A stretch of DNA of 50,454 bases. Source: Puniceicoccaceae bacterium 5H. Lineage in GTDB: Bacteria > Verrucomicrobiota > Verrucomicrobiia > Opitutales > Oceanipulchritudinaceae. The DNA is taken from assembly GCA_009772895.1 (NCBI GenBank), contig WOUP01000021.1, forward strand, positions 1 through 50,454, given 5' to 3'. Every line of letters begins with the position of its first letter. The stretch's first letter is position 1. Shown piece after piece: positions 26,411-35,207 of the stretch. The position numbers and the translations under genes were made by a program. The notes under the pieces are model-generated. The model had not been told where the DNA came from. It was given only the letters and a program-made list of their open reading frames with translations, and did not search any database.

Positions 26411-27072
26411 GGGGCCTCCTCCGGGAACAAGGTCAGCCACGTGACCACAAATTCCGACCGTCCCGGCTCCAACTGCGGCGGCTCGGGATCAACCGGCTGC
26501 ACCTCCAGGTCGACCAGCGCCGTAGGCACCGGGGCGGTGGCCAGCGCCAAGGCCAGACGGCCGAGATCGGGCGTCTCTCCCGTAAACCGCGCCTGCCAAA
26601 GAAAGGTGCGCAATGGCTGCTCAGGCCGCGACGGCAAGCTTTCCACACTCAACTCAGGCACCACCGGCAGGGCTTGCCATACGCGCGGGTACAGCACCTC
26701 CGCTTCGGCCAGCCAGGCCTTTCGCACCGCCCGCTGGCGACTCTCCGGCAGCCCCCAATCCCCGGGCACCGACGCACCTTGCCGCTCGAGCTGCGCCCGC
26801 CAAGTGCGCTGCACCTGTAGCCAGCGGATCTCCCAGTCACCGCTGGGCGGCTCGACTTGGGGATACCACGCCTCGGCCTGCTCGATGGAGGCCAGGTTCT
26901 CGCGATTATCCAACCACGCCCGCGTGATCCTCAGGTGATGGTTGGCCGCAGCGATACGATACCGTTGAATCTTGCAGTCCGTGCGCTCGCGCAACGTGAC
27001 GGCCAGCAGCGCGCCCCACAAGACAGCAAACACCACGACGGCCGTCAGGGTGACCGGAAGCCGGCGAATCAT
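26407..27072 (-). CDS. PilO/GspM-like inner-membrane platform protein (Amuc_1100 position)
   Basis: The 221-aa protein starts at ATG 27072, overlapping the previous stop as ATGA. One membrane helix (LPVTLTAVVVFAVLWGALLAVTL) is followed by a helical region with periodic charged residues (about 30-110) and a mixed alpha/beta C-terminal part (FLWQARFTGETPDLGRLALALATAPVPTALVDLEV) like the ferredoxin-type domain of PilO/GspM. These proteins pair with PilN/GspL in the inner membrane. Amuc_1100 occupies the same position in Akkermansia but is longer (about 317 aa). Confidence 0.65.
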   Translation of the reverse strand: MIRRLPVTLTAVVVFAVLWGALLAVTLRERTDCKIQRYRIAAANHHLRITRAWLDNRENLASIEQAEAWYPQVEPPSGDWEIRWLQVQRTWRAQLERQGASVPGDWGLPESRQRAVRKAWLAEAEVLYPRVWQALPVVPELSVESLPSRPEQPLRTFLWQARFTGETPDLGRLALALATAPVPTALVDLEVQPVDPEPPQLEPGRSEFVVTWLTLFPEEAP

Positions 27073-28247
27073 GGTGCCCCCTCCAGTTGCACGGTAAAGG
27101 CGAGGCGCGCGGGCTGACGGGCGTCCAATTCGACCGAGGCCACCGGCAAACGCGCGCGCAGGCGGTCGATCAGGGCCTGCATTCGCTGCGCCAGGGCGGC
27201 GTCCTCCCCGGCATCGCGCTGGATGCGGCTCCACATCTGCCCCTGGAAGCGATAGCCACCGCCGGGCTCAGCTTGCCAGTGCGTCAGGTGCACGTCGTCG
27301 AAGTCGGCCAACGCGGCGTCGAGCTCCGCCAGCACAGCCTGCAACCGCTGCTGCTGCTGCAGTGCCCCGCCAAAGGACCGCAGCAGCCGGTCCCGCTCCA
27401 TCTCGCGCTGCCGCAACTGGGCGCTTTCGGCCTCCACGGCGTCCAATTCCGGCTGCGTTGCCTGCCACAAGCGGTCCGCCGCCCGGCGATTTTGAACCCA
27501 TCCCCACAGGATCGCCCCCTGACACAGTGCAAAGGCCAGCAAGACACCCGCGGCCATGCGCAACGGCCAGCGCCAGACCTGCGTCCGGTAGGCTGCACGC
27601 GACTCAGGGCTCCGCCAGTCGGTCGTTGCCGCAGCGCCGTCCAAATCACTCAGATCGTGTGCTTTCAGGGGGATCTCATCAGGCGCATCCGGGTTGAGCT
27701 GCCGACGAAAAAAGGCGATGCGTTCGGCTTCGGTCGCAGGGGTGGCGTTTTCCCAGCGCACCCCGTTTGCATCCACCGCAAGCAGCAGGGTCCAATCCAG
27801 CGCCACACTGCGGGCGACCACGACCTGCGTAGTGGCCTTGCCCGGCAGAAACCGCGCCGCCAGCGGTTCGATGCGCTCGACCCAGACGCCGCACGCCGTC
27901 AACCCATCGCGTAGGCGTTCCAACCCATCGCGCCGTGTGATCAGCAGCCACGGCCCGCGACGGCTCCAGTGCAACTGCTCGGCCGGCAAGGGCAGCAACT
28001 CCGCCGGCGGCTGGCGTTCGCCCCGGCTGGGCTGCCAACGCACGACCATCAGCGAACGCGGCGCCAGCCACACGCCGACCCGATCCCCCCGCGCCACGTG
28101 TGCACGGAGCAACTCCAGCGCGCGCGCAGCAGGATCGGCCTCGTCTTCCCAAGCGACTTGCTCGCGCACATCACCGCCCGTCAGGACCACCCGCTGCGGA
28201 CCGATCCACAACTGCCACGTGCGGGGTCTGCCGCTCACTTTCTTCAC
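27069..28247 (-). CDS. GspL/PilM-PilN-like protein (Amuc_1101 position)
   Basis: The 392-aa protein starts at a GTG at 28247 that overlaps the previous stop as GTGA; the frame extends upstream to 28616 but those codons lie inside the previous gene. Residues 1-220 form a cytosolic domain (WQLWIGPQRVVLTGG, LWLAPRSLMVVRW-like strands) recalling the actin-like part of GspL/PilM. A single membrane helix lies at about 229-250, followed by a long coiled coil (about 255-310) and a small C-terminal periplasmic domain. It therefore combines PilM-like and PilN-like parts, as GspL does. It should recruit the assembly ATPase, which is not encoded here. Confidence 0.68.
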   Translation of the reverse strand: MKKVSGRPRTWQLWIGPQRVVLTGGDVREQVAWEDEADPAARALELLRAHVARGDRVGVWLAPRSLMVVRWQPSRGERQPPAELLPLPAEQLHWSRRGPWLLITRRDGLERLRDGLTACGVWVERIEPLAARFLPGKATTQVVVARSVALDWTLLLAVDANGVRWENATPATEAERIAFFRRQLNPDAPDEIPLKAHDLSDLDGAAATTDWRSPESRAAYRTQVWRWPLRMAAGVLLAFALCQGAILWGWVQNRRAADRLWQATQPELDAVEAESAQLRQREMERDRLLRSFGGALQQQQRLQAVLAELDAALADFDDVHLTHWQAEPGGGYRFQGQMWSRIQRDAGEDAALAQRMQALIDRLRARLPVASVELDARQPARLAFTVQLEGAP

Positions 28248-28843
28248 CGCGCCGCCTCCAGAAAGGCAGGCCACTGCGCCCAACGCGGATCCTCCGGCGT
28301 ATAAAAGGGCGTCGCCTCCACCGGCAACAGCCAGCGATCTTCGGCCACCGTCCGCGCCGCGACACGCGTCACAAATGCCTGCGCCGCCACCCGCTCTCGC
28401 AACGCCTCCGCATACATCGTCGGCGCTACCGGCACCGCTTCGTCGCCCACCCACAGTTGCACCCGCCACGCCTCGGGCTCCCGATCCAGTGACCATGCTG
28501 CGACCACGCCCGGCGGCACCAGCAGGCTCACCGCGACGTCCGTCTCCGGCACCGGCGGCGTAAAGACCACCTCGCGCACCGCCAACCAAGGCCCCGCGTC
28601 CCGCCGCGCCTGCCATTCGCCGCTAAAGCGCAACCGCCACGGCACGAGTTCCGTCGCGCCGCTCACCCGGCGTGCCTGAATTCGCACGACCACTTCAAGC
28701 CATTGCGCCCGTTGGCCCACCGGCGCCCGCTGCTCGAAGTCCACCCCCAGAACCTGGGGCATCACTGCCGCGAATACGGGCACACTACACAGCCACAGCC
28801 ATGCAGCAGCCATAAAGCCGCGACCCCAGAAAAACCAGCGCAT
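28244..28843 (-). CDS. Exported pilus-locus protein (Amuc_1102 position)
   Basis: The 199-aa protein starts at ATG 28843, preceded by AAGGTGG as a close ribosome-binding site; the frame continues upstream to 28978 without support. Residues 1-26 are a signal peptide ending SVPVFA. The mature part is beta-rich (VLGVDFEQRAPVG, WLEVVVRIQARRV, WRLRFSGEW, VVFTPPVPETDVAVSLLVPP), consistent with an Ig-like fold as suggested for Amuc_1102. It is the first gene of the five-gene pilus-like operon and overlaps the next by 4 nt (GTGA). Its role in assembly is unknown. Confidence 0.65.
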   Translation of the reverse strand: MRWFFWGRGFMAAAWLWLCSVPVFAAVMPQVLGVDFEQRAPVGQRAQWLEVVVRIQARRVSGATELVPWRLRFSGEWQARRDAGPWLAVREVVFTPPVPETDVAVSLLVPPGVVAAWSLDREPEAWRVQLWVGDEAVPVAPTMYAEALRERVAAQAFVTRVAARTVAEDRWLLPVEATPFYTPEDPRWAQWPAFLEAAR

Positions 28844-29006
28844 CCACCTTAGGCAACTCAGCCCATCGGCGTTGGCAACGCTGAATTGCCCATCGCTAGC
28901 GTTTTTCTTGGGGAAATGGGGATTGTTCAGGAAGCCGAACGTAGCGCCCCCAGCCCTAACTCGCGCGGGAGCTTGCATTTAGGCGTCAGCTGTCCTACAG
29001 ACCCCC

Positions 29007-30359
29007 ATGGCCTTTTCGGATCGCTCGGCTGTCCGTGAACTGCAGCCCGCCGATTTGCGCGGGATCCTCAAGTACGTGCCCCAATGGCGCGGGCATGTGT
29101 TTATCGTCGCGATCGACGGTGCGGTGATCGAAGACGACAATCTGCACCACCTCGTGATGGAGCTGGCGGTGATGCACAACCTGGGCATCCGTTTGATCGT
29201 GACCCACGGCCTCGGCGATCCGCTGCGGCGCGAGGCGGCCGAACAGGGCGTGCAGATCAGCGACTTTCGCGGCGAAGGACCGACCGACGATGCGACGCTG
29301 GACCTGGCCGTGGAGGTCGCGGGGCTGCTGACCCACCGCCTGATGCGCGGGTTGACCCAAAACGGCCTGCGTTGCGCCACCCCCAATGCCGTAAGGGCGA
29401 CCGAACGGGGCATGATCAAGGGCGTCGACCAGATAAATTCCGGCAAGGTGGACCGCATCGACCGGCAGATGTTGCGCACCTTGATCGACAACGACATCGT
29501 GCCCGTGCTCAGCCCGATCGCCTTCGACCGCGACGGCTGGCCCTATCGGCTCAACTCCGATCACCTCGCCTCCGCCCTGGCACTCGAGTTCCAGGCCAGC
29601 AAGCTGATCTTCCTCACCCTCAATCAGGGGCTGACCGTGCGCGGCGAGTTCCAGCTCAACGTGTCCGTGCAGGAGGTGCGCAAGCTGCTCGACGAAGACC
29701 CGAGCGCGATCGACGAAGCGGTGCGCAGCAAGGCGATGCACGCGGTCAAGACGATCGAGGCCGGCACCCCGCGCGCCCACCTGATCGATGCGCGCATCCC
29801 AGACGGCTTGCTGACGGAAATCTTCTCCAAGGTGGGCATCGGTTCGATGATCCACGCCAACCCCTATGCGCAGATCCGCGTGGCCACGAGCAGCGACGTG
29901 GACTCGATCCACCGCCTGACCCTCGTCGGCGTAAAGGAGGAGAGCCTGCGCCCGCGTTCGCGCGACGAGCTGGAAGACCACGTCGAGCAATACCGCGTCT
30001 ACGAGATCGACGAGAGCATCATCGGCTGCTGCCGCCTGATCCCGCTCGAAGACGGCCAGAGCGCGGAAATCGCCAGCGTCTTCGTGCACCCGATCTATCA
30101 GGGGCGCAACATCGGCCGCTCCATGGTCGAATACGCGACCGAAGAGGCGCGCAAGGCCGGGCTCGCCCGCGTCTACGCCCTCAGTACCCAGACCTCAGCC
30201 TATTTCACCAAGGTGCTGGGCTTTGCCGAGACCGAACCGGAGGAAGTGCTCGAAAGCCTGCGCTCCCGCACCGCCGACACCACCCGCCGCAGCCGCGTGC
30301 TGGTCAAGCACCTCACAAAAAGCAACAGCGAAAAGAAGCGAGAATCGGAAACGCTTTAG
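29007..30359 (+). CDS. argA: N-acetylglutamate synthase (ArgA type, AAK + GNAT)
   Basis: The 450-aa enzyme carries out the first step of arginine synthesis, acetylating glutamate with acetyl-CoA. Residues about 20-290 are an amino-acid-kinase fold (IVAIDGAVIEDDN, GIRLIVTHGLGD, KVDRIDRQMLRTLIDNDIVPVLSPIAFD). Residues about 295-430 are a GNAT acetyltransferase (RVATSSDVDSIHRL, ASVFVHPIYQGRNIGRSMVEYA with the acetyl-CoA loop QGRNIG, YALSTQTSAYFTKVLGF). This layout is that of classical ArgA; the kinase-like domain binds arginine for feedback inhibition. It is divergent from the pilus operon across 163 nt. No Shine-Dalgarno sequence precedes the ATG (a C-run does). A perfect hairpin follows the stop. 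Confidence 0.93.
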   Translation: MAFSDRSAVRELQPADLRGILKYVPQWRGHVFIVAIDGAVIEDDNLHHLVMELAVMHNLGIRLIVTHGLGDPLRREAAEQGVQISDFRGEGPTDDATLDLAVEVAGLLTHRLMRGLTQNGLRCATPNAVRATERGMIKGVDQINSGKVDRIDRQMLRTLIDNDIVPVLSPIAFDRDGWPYRLNSDHLASALALEFQASKLIFLTLNQGLTVRGEFQLNVSVQEVRKLLDEDPSAIDEAVRSKAMHAVKTIEAGTPRAHLIDARIPDGLLTEIFSKVGIGSMIHANPYAQIRVATSSDVDSIHRLTLVGVKEESLRPRSRDELEDHVEQYRVYEIDESIIGCCRLIPLEDGQSAEIASVFVHPIYQGRNIGRSMVEYATEEARKAGLARVYALSTQTSAYFTKVLGFAETEPEEVLESLRSRTADTTRRSRVLVKHLTKSNSEKKRESETL

Positions 30360-30363
30360 CCTC

Positions 30364-30384
30364 TCGACCGCCGCCGGCGGTCGA
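30364..30384 (+). terminator. Perfect hairpin after argA (terminator-like, no T tract)
   Basis: TCGACCGCC-GCC-GGCGGTCGA forms a perfect 9-bp stem with a 3-nt loop, 4 nt past the argA stop. It is followed by CTTAAATT and not a T run, so it may act as an mRNA 3' stabiliser or weak terminator. Confidence 0.5.
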
Positions 30385-30524
30385 CTTAAATTGTCAGCGC
30401 CACCGGCACAGGATGACGGCCACCCGCGGAGGGCCGGTAAATAGCCATTTCACATCCATATGAATACCAAGCATTAAGCTTCTAACCTGGGTCTGTGGCA
30501 CGTTGGAAGCACAAAGGCATTCCC

Positions 30525-31466
30525 ATGAACGTGAATTTCGATGCGCCGGAATACAACCGCCAGCTGACCCTGCCGGACGGCAAGGTCTTGGGCTACCTGG
30601 AGATGGGGCCGACCGACGGCCAGCCCATCCTGTACATGCACGGTTGGCCGAGCTGCCGGCTGCAGATCCTGCATGCGCGCACAGAGGCCCACCGCCGCGG
30701 CCTGCGTATCATCGCGCCCGACCGGCCCGGGCTCGGCCTCAGCTCGCCACAGCCAGCGCGTACCATCCTCGATTTCCCGCCCCTGGTCGAGGCTCTGGCG
30801 GACCACCTGGGCCTCGAGCGCTTCAGCGTGCTTTGCGAATCCGGCGGCTGCCCCTATGCGCTCGCAACCGCCTATATGCTGCCCCACCGGGTCGACCGCG
30901 TTGCGGTGCTCTGCGGTGCGCCTCCGTTGAGCGAGTTCCCGGACTGGAGCGACCTGTTCCCGGTCTTTCGCCTGCTGCTGACCATTCGGCGCAAGGCACC
31001 GCAGTGGCAGTTGCGCATCTTGCAATTGGCAACCTGGTACTGCCAGTTGATGCCGGAAAAGTGGCTGGTAAAGGCGGTGCTGCCGGTCCTGCCCCGCCGC
31101 GATCGAGACGCCATGCGCGAGCCCAACGCCCTGCCTGTCTACGCCGCCATGGCGCAAGGGACTTACGGCAATGGGCCGGCGCCGGTACTACAGGACGGGG
31201 AATTATTCCTGCAAAACTGGGGCTTCCCCTATACCGCCCTTAGGCAACCCGTGCGATTCTGGCACGGGGCAAATGACAAGACCCTGCCCCCGGCCAAAAC
31301 CCGGTGGCTGGCGGAGCAAATCCCCGGTGCAGGGTATGAGCTCGTAAAAAATGAAGGGCATTATTCACTGCCTATCTACAGCATTGCCCGAGCGTTTGAC
31401 TGGATCTCCACCAACGGCCACACCCCTGAAGCTCAAAACGCCCAACTCCTAAGCGAAACCAGCTAG
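30525..31466 (+). CDS. Alpha/beta-hydrolase fold protein
   Basis: The 313-aa protein (ATG 30525, with AAAGG 8 nt before it) has the fold's order: oxyanion-strand MHGWPSCRLQ (38-47), APDRPGLGLSSP (64-75), nucleophile elbow C104-E-S106-G-G108, acid in HGANDKTLPP and catalytic His in NEGHYSLP. The first Gly of GxSxG is replaced by Cys. It looks like the many uncharacterised hydrolases of the epoxide hydrolase/lipase-like group; the substrate is unknown. It stands alone between argA and the IMPase-like gene on the same strand. Confidence 0.8.
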   Translation: MNVNFDAPEYNRQLTLPDGKVLGYLEMGPTDGQPILYMHGWPSCRLQILHARTEAHRRGLRIIAPDRPGLGLSSPQPARTILDFPPLVEALADHLGLERFSVLCESGGCPYALATAYMLPHRVDRVAVLCGAPPLSEFPDWSDLFPVFRLLLTIRRKAPQWQLRILQLATWYCQLMPEKWLVKAVLPVLPRRDRDAMREPNALPVYAAMAQGTYGNGPAPVLQDGELFLQNWGFPYTALRQPVRFWHGANDKTLPPAKTRWLAEQIPGAGYELVKNEGHYSLPIYSIARAFDWISTNGHTPEAQNAQLLSETS

Positions 31467-31536
31467 TAAAGTCCAATTAAACAAAGCCTTATCAAATAGA
31501 GATAGAGCAATATCAAACACTTCTTTTGCTTTATCT

Positions 31537-31551
31537 TGGCACGCTGTTTGG
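31537..31551 (+). promoter_or_regulatory. Possible sigma-54-like promoter before the IMPase-like gene
   Basis: TGGCAC-N5-TTGG resembles the -24/-12 sigma-54 consensus (TGGCAC-N5-TTGC) with one mismatch, at the -12 C. It ends 16 nt before the ATG at 31568, so the leader would be very short. Presence of an rpoN gene cannot be judged from this window. Confidence 0.25.
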
Positions 31552-31567
31552 TATATGCTGAACCCTT

Positions 31568-32626
31568 ATGGCTTCTGCTGCTCTTGAAATACCTTGGGAG
31601 GTGTTGCGCCGCAAAATCTGTGCGCTTCACCGGCACCTGCAACTGCAGGTGCTCGCCGCCAAGAGGGCTCAAGGCGGCGCCAGTCTCAGCGAGGTGGATC
31701 GCATCACCCGTGCTGACGTCATCTACCGGGTAGACCAGTTTTGCGAGGAGATCATCCTGCAATGGTTTCAGGAACACTGGCCGGCAGAATACCCGGTCGA
31801 GCTGGTGATGGAAGGGCTCGAAAAGCGCACGCCCACGACCTTTCCTCCCGGGCTCTCGCCCAGCCGCACGTTGATCAAATGCATTATCGACCCGGTCGAC
31901 GGCACCCGCCCCTACATGTATGACAAGCGCTCGGCCTGGATCCTGACCGGCCTGGCGCCGCAACGCCTGCAGCACACGACGCTGGCCGATATCGAAGTGG
32001 CAGCCATGACGGAGCTGCCCTGCGCCAAGCAATACGTGGCCGACCAGCTTTCGACCTACCGGGGCGAAGGCGTCGTCTCCTGCCGCCTGGATGTGGCCAC
32101 CGGGCGCCATTATCCCTGGGAGCCCCAGCCTTATGCGGGCACGGAGCTGGCGCACGGCTTCTACTCGGTCGTCAAGTATTTCCCCACCGGCAAGGTCCTG
32201 CTGGCCAACTTCGAAGAGCTGCTGATCGACAGCCTCGATCTCAACAGCACCCAGCATGGGGCGGAGGTCTTCGAAGACCAGTATCTGAGCACCGGCGGCC
32301 AAATCTACGAACTGGCCGCGGGCCGCGATCGCTTCACGATCGACCTGCGCCCACTCGTCAACCAATACCTTCGACGCCCGCAAAAGCTGTCCACCCACCC
32401 CTACGACATCTGCACGGCCTTGATTCTGGAGGAATTGGGCGGGGTGGTGGAGCAGCCCGACGGCGCGCCCCTGGATGCCCCCCTCGATACGGAAACGCCG
32501 GTCCCGTGGGTTGCCTACGCCAACCGCGAGCTCGCGGAACGGTTGCGCCCCTATGTCGGCAAGGCCATCGAGGAGGCTTTTTACAGCCAGAGCACGGCCC
32601 GCCTCAGCTCGGGCGCCCAGCGCTAG
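31568..32626 (+). CDS. Inositol monophosphatase/FIG-superfamily phosphatase-like protein
   Basis: The 352-aa protein has the metal-dependent phosphatase motif I D108-P-V-D111-G-T113 and an upstream E82 (VMEGLE), with a later PYDICTALILEELGGVV segment matching motif II. Family members are usually 260-280 aa; here insertions are present between the motifs. These enzymes dephosphorylate inositol phosphates, fructose-1,6-bisphosphate or PAP. The start of the second motif is PYD in place of the usual W-D, so activity is probable but the substrate is not predictable. It is a single gene. The 203 nt that follow (to 32829) hold no recognisable feature. Confidence 0.75.
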   Translation: MASAALEIPWEVLRRKICALHRHLQLQVLAAKRAQGGASLSEVDRITRADVIYRVDQFCEEIILQWFQEHWPAEYPVELVMEGLEKRTPTTFPPGLSPSRTLIKCIIDPVDGTRPYMYDKRSAWILTGLAPQRLQHTTLADIEVAAMTELPCAKQYVADQLSTYRGEGVVSCRLDVATGRHYPWEPQPYAGTELAHGFYSVVKYFPTGKVLLANFEELLIDSLDLNSTQHGAEVFEDQYLSTGGQIYELAAGRDRFTIDLRPLVNQYLRRPQKLSTHPYDICTALILEELGGVVEQPDGAPLDAPLDTETPVPWVAYANRELAERLRPYVGKAIEEAFYSQSTARLSSGAQR

Positions 32627-32829
32627 CCCGTAACCGCCGTTGGCGTTGCGAAACAAGGCGAGTTGCGTCGTGGCGTGCTGCACGCTGCGCGAACCGGCGA
32701 TGCCAGAGAGAAAGCAGATTCTCGCAATCCGTTGCGCATAGGCGGCTTACAGCTTCTTCTGCTCAACTTTGCGAGGCTGGCATTAAAAATGTAGGTTATG
32801 GCGGAAACGTCATTCAACTCTGATACGCC

Positions 32830-33504
32830 ATGCCTACCGAAACACACCACTACTCTGCCGAGAAGGAACCTTCACCCGCTCATCCGCGCGATGAAGCCGG
32901 TCCAGCCGGTGGAGCCGGCAACCAGGGTTCCTTCCGAGACAGCGCACGCCAGGAAGGTCACAAGCTGAAGGAAGACGTAAAGGAGCGCGCCCGCGAAACG
33001 CAGGACCAGTTCCGCCATCAGGTCGATTCGACCATGAGCGAACAGCGCGCCCGCTTCAGCGACGTGATCCGCGGCTACGGCGATGCCGCCCGCGCCGCCG
33101 CCGAAAAGATGCACGACGACGAGTATCCGATCGGCGAAGACTACCTCGGCCGCTTGGCCGACACCTGCGATCAAGCGGGTGACTACCTCGAAAACCGCAG
33201 CCTCCACGATATGACCGACGACGCCTCCAATTTTGTCCGCCGCCACCCAGGAATCTCTTTCGGCCTCGCCTTTGCCGCCGGCTTTGCCATCAGCCGCGTG
33301 CTGCAGGCGCGTCCGGAGCCCAGCTATTCCACTGGGAATGAAGGCGACTGGTCGCACGACCCCGAAACTGCTCCGCTCGGCGGAGCCTACGAGCCGGAGA
33401 CGGCTACCGAGTGGCGAACCGACCCGGCCGCGCCGCAGCGCCCGATGACCGCTCCGGATCCGGCGACCTCGCCGTCGGGCGTCGAAACTCCCCGCAAGCT
33501 TTAG
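32830..33504 (+). CDS. DUF883/ElaB-YqjD-like membrane-anchored protein
   Basis: The 224-aa protein has a disordered, charged N-terminal half rich in Glu, Lys and Ala with coiled-coil character (ARQEGHKLKEDVKERARETQDQF). A single glycine-containing hydrophobic anchor follows at about 135-157 (RRHPGISFGLAFAAGFAISRVL), then a disordered proline-rich tail. The R-R-H-P before the helix is typical of DUF883-type proteins, some of which bind ribosomes at the inner membrane in stationary phase. It is the first gene of a three-gene set with 4-nt and overlapping junctions (DUF883-like, Holin-X-like, DUF3618-like) and YihY beyond a hairpin. Confidence 0.65.
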   Translation: MPTETHHYSAEKEPSPAHPRDEAGPAGGAGNQGSFRDSARQEGHKLKEDVKERARETQDQFRHQVDSTMSEQRARFSDVIRGYGDAARAAAEKMHDDEYPIGEDYLGRLADTCDQAGDYLENRSLHDMTDDASNFVRRHPGISFGLAFAAGFAISRVLQARPEPSYSTGNEGDWSHDPETAPLGGAYEPETATEWRTDPAAPQRPMTAPDPATSPSGVETPRKL

Positions 33505-33508
33505 TCCA

Positions 33509-33961
33509 GTGGAGACGCAAACACCACCACCACCTTCCCAGCAGGAGGCAGGGCTGGGCGATCTGCTCAGGCAGTTGCGCGACGAAGCGGAGCTGCTGAT
33601 CCAGCAGGAGATCAAGCTCGCCCGTCAGGAAACGCAGGAGATGGTGCAGAACTACATCTGGGCCGCCTTTGCCATCCTCGCCGGGGCCCTGGTCCTGCAC
33701 GCCGCGTTCATTGTGCTCCTCTGGGCCGTTACCTCCTCCCTTATGTCGGGCTTCGAAGCTGCGGGCATGGAAGAGCAAGTGGTCCTGTGGGTTGCGCCCC
33801 TGGCCGTGGCGGTCGTGACGGGCATCGTCGGCTTTATCCTGCTGCAACGCGGCAAGGCCAAGCTGAACGATCCGAAGCGTGCCCGGCCTCACAAAACCAT
33901 CAAAACCTTGAAGGAGGATCAGGAATGGACGGAGTCCAAGATCAAAAACGCGATGTCGTAG
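33509..33961 (+). CDS. Phage_holin_3_6/Holin-X-like membrane protein
   Basis: The 150-aa protein (GTG start, 4 nt after the previous stop) has an amphipathic N-terminal helix (LGDLLRQLRDEAELLIQQEIKLARQE) and two transmembrane helices (AAFAILAGALVLHAAFIVLLWAV and APLAVAVVTGIVGFILLQ). This is the pattern of the Actinobacterial Holin-X/DUF1469 family. Despite the name, such chromosomal proteins are not phage lysis proteins and occur beside DUF883 and DUF3618 genes in many bacteria. Its role is probably in envelope or stress physiology, but is unproven. Confidence 0.72.
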   Translation: METQTPPPPSQQEAGLGDLLRQLRDEAELLIQQEIKLARQETQEMVQNYIWAAFAILAGALVLHAAFIVLLWAVTSSLMSGFEAAGMEEQVVLWVAPLAVAVVTGIVGFILLQRGKAKLNDPKRARPHKTIKTLKEDQEWTESKIKNAMS

Positions 33962-35085
33962 ACCCGCGCGAACGGGCCTTGGCACTCCAGAGTCAGAAGG
34001 AAAAGCTCGAAGCCGACCGATCCAGCGAAGAATGGGCAGAGGAGATCCGTCTGACGCGCGCCCGCATGGATGCCACCCTCGATCAATTGGGCGAGAAGAT
34101 GCACCCGCGCGAATGGGTCAATGAAGCGCAGCACTGGATCTCCGACATCAAGCCCGACGAGGTGCTGAGCTCCGTGGAGTCCGGCGTCTCCGCCACCGCT
34201 GACTTTATTCGTCGCCACCCGTTGGCCTGCGGCTTGATCGCCTCTGGCGTCGCCATTGCGGCCGCCGGAGCCGGGCGCCTCGCGCAAAACGGCACCAACA
34301 CGGAGCGGGACGACCGTCCCTTGCCCGATCCGCACGCACCGACCAACCGCGAAAATTTGCGGGCCGCCCACTTGAGCCCCGAAGAAATGCGCGGCGAACC
34401 GCCTTTGCAGCGCTACGAGCCCACCCGCGAAGGCGTCACCGAAGCCGGGCGCCACGCCAACGTCCCGCTGGGCACCCGCCCGCCAGGCCAAGGAAATGTC
34501 CACGCCGGTCAGGCGCACAGCGCCAGCAGCCGAGCCTCTGATCGCGCTCATGCCTACGCCGAGCGCGCCCAAGCCGAAGCCAAAACCCGCTTTGGCCGTT
34601 TGAAGCACAAAACGCATCAACAAAACCGAAACATGAAACAACAGCTTTCCAATACCTACCACCAAAGCGTCAACCGCTTCCAGCAAACCTCCGACAGCTA
34701 CCCGCTGGCCACCCTCGCCGGTTTTGCCGTTGCGGGCCTGCTCGTCGGCCTCGCCCTGCCGCGCTCGCGCCGGGAAAGTGCCGCCATCGGCCCCTACGGC
34801 GAGCGCCTGCGCCATGATGCCCGCGAAGGGGCGCGCGATGCGATCCAGCGCGGCAAGCAGGCCGTACGCTCCGCCGCCGAAACCGCGCGCAGCGAGTCCC
34901 GTAACGAAGGCCTCACGCCCGATCAGCTCAAGCAGAAGGCGCACAACGTAGCCCAAGACACGCAGGAAGACCTGAAGAAACAGGGTCTCACGCCGGAAGA
35001 TATCGGCGAACGCGCCCGCCGCGTCGCAGAAAAGTCCGGTGAAGCAGCCGAGGAAACGGCCAAGCATCCTGCCGGCAGCCGCTAG
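33925..35085 (+). CDS. DUF3618-like protein with long disordered region
   Basis: The 386-aa protein starts at ATG 33925, marked by a very good Shine-Dalgarno AAGGAGGA 6 nt upstream; this start overlaps the previous gene by 37 nt. Residues about 30-60 match DUF3618 (EWAEEIRLTRARMDATLDQLGEKMHPREWV). Two membrane helices lie at about 93-113 (HPLACGLIASGVAIAAAGAG) and 252-272 (YPLATLAGFAVAGLLVGLAL). The long middle and C-terminal parts are charged, Ala/Glu/Lys-rich and predicted disordered or coiled. It is the last gene of the coupled trio. The role is unknown. Confidence 0.7.
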   Translation: MDGVQDQKRDVVDPRERALALQSQKEKLEADRSSEEWAEEIRLTRARMDATLDQLGEKMHPREWVNEAQHWISDIKPDEVLSSVESGVSATADFIRRHPLACGLIASGVAIAAAGAGRLAQNGTNTERDDRPLPDPHAPTNRENLRAAHLSPEEMRGEPPLQRYEPTREGVTEAGRHANVPLGTRPPGQGNVHAGQAHSASSRASDRAHAYAERAQAEAKTRFGRLKHKTHQQNRNMKQQLSNTYHQSVNRFQQTSDSYPLATLAGFAVAGLLVGLALPRSRRESAAIGPYGERLRHDAREGARDAIQRGKQAVRSAAETARSESRNEGLTPDQLKQKAHNVAQDTQEDLKKQGLTPEDIGERARRVAEKSGEAAEETAKHPAGSR

Positions 35086-35127
35086 GGCAGCCCTGCTCTC
35101 AAACGGTTTTTCTCAGACCTCTCTCAG

Positions 35128-35160
35128 GTGTCCCCTGCGTGCGCACCGCGCAGGGGACAC
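35128..35160 (+). terminator. Perfect 12-bp hairpin after the DUF3618-like gene
   Basis: GTGTCCCCTGCG (35128-35139) pairs perfectly with CGCAGGGGACAC (35149-35160) around a 9-nt loop. It sits between the DUF3618-like gene and yihY. No T tract follows, so it may be an attenuator or mRNA-processing signal. Confidence 0.5.
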
Positions 35161-35207
35161 ACTTATAACCACCGCCCTCTCGATTCAAAGCTGTCCCTTC
35201 TTTCGCC

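Noticed and set aside
33509-33961. Prophage holin
   Set aside because: No other phage gene is nearby; the Holin-X family is common in non-phage envelope loci.
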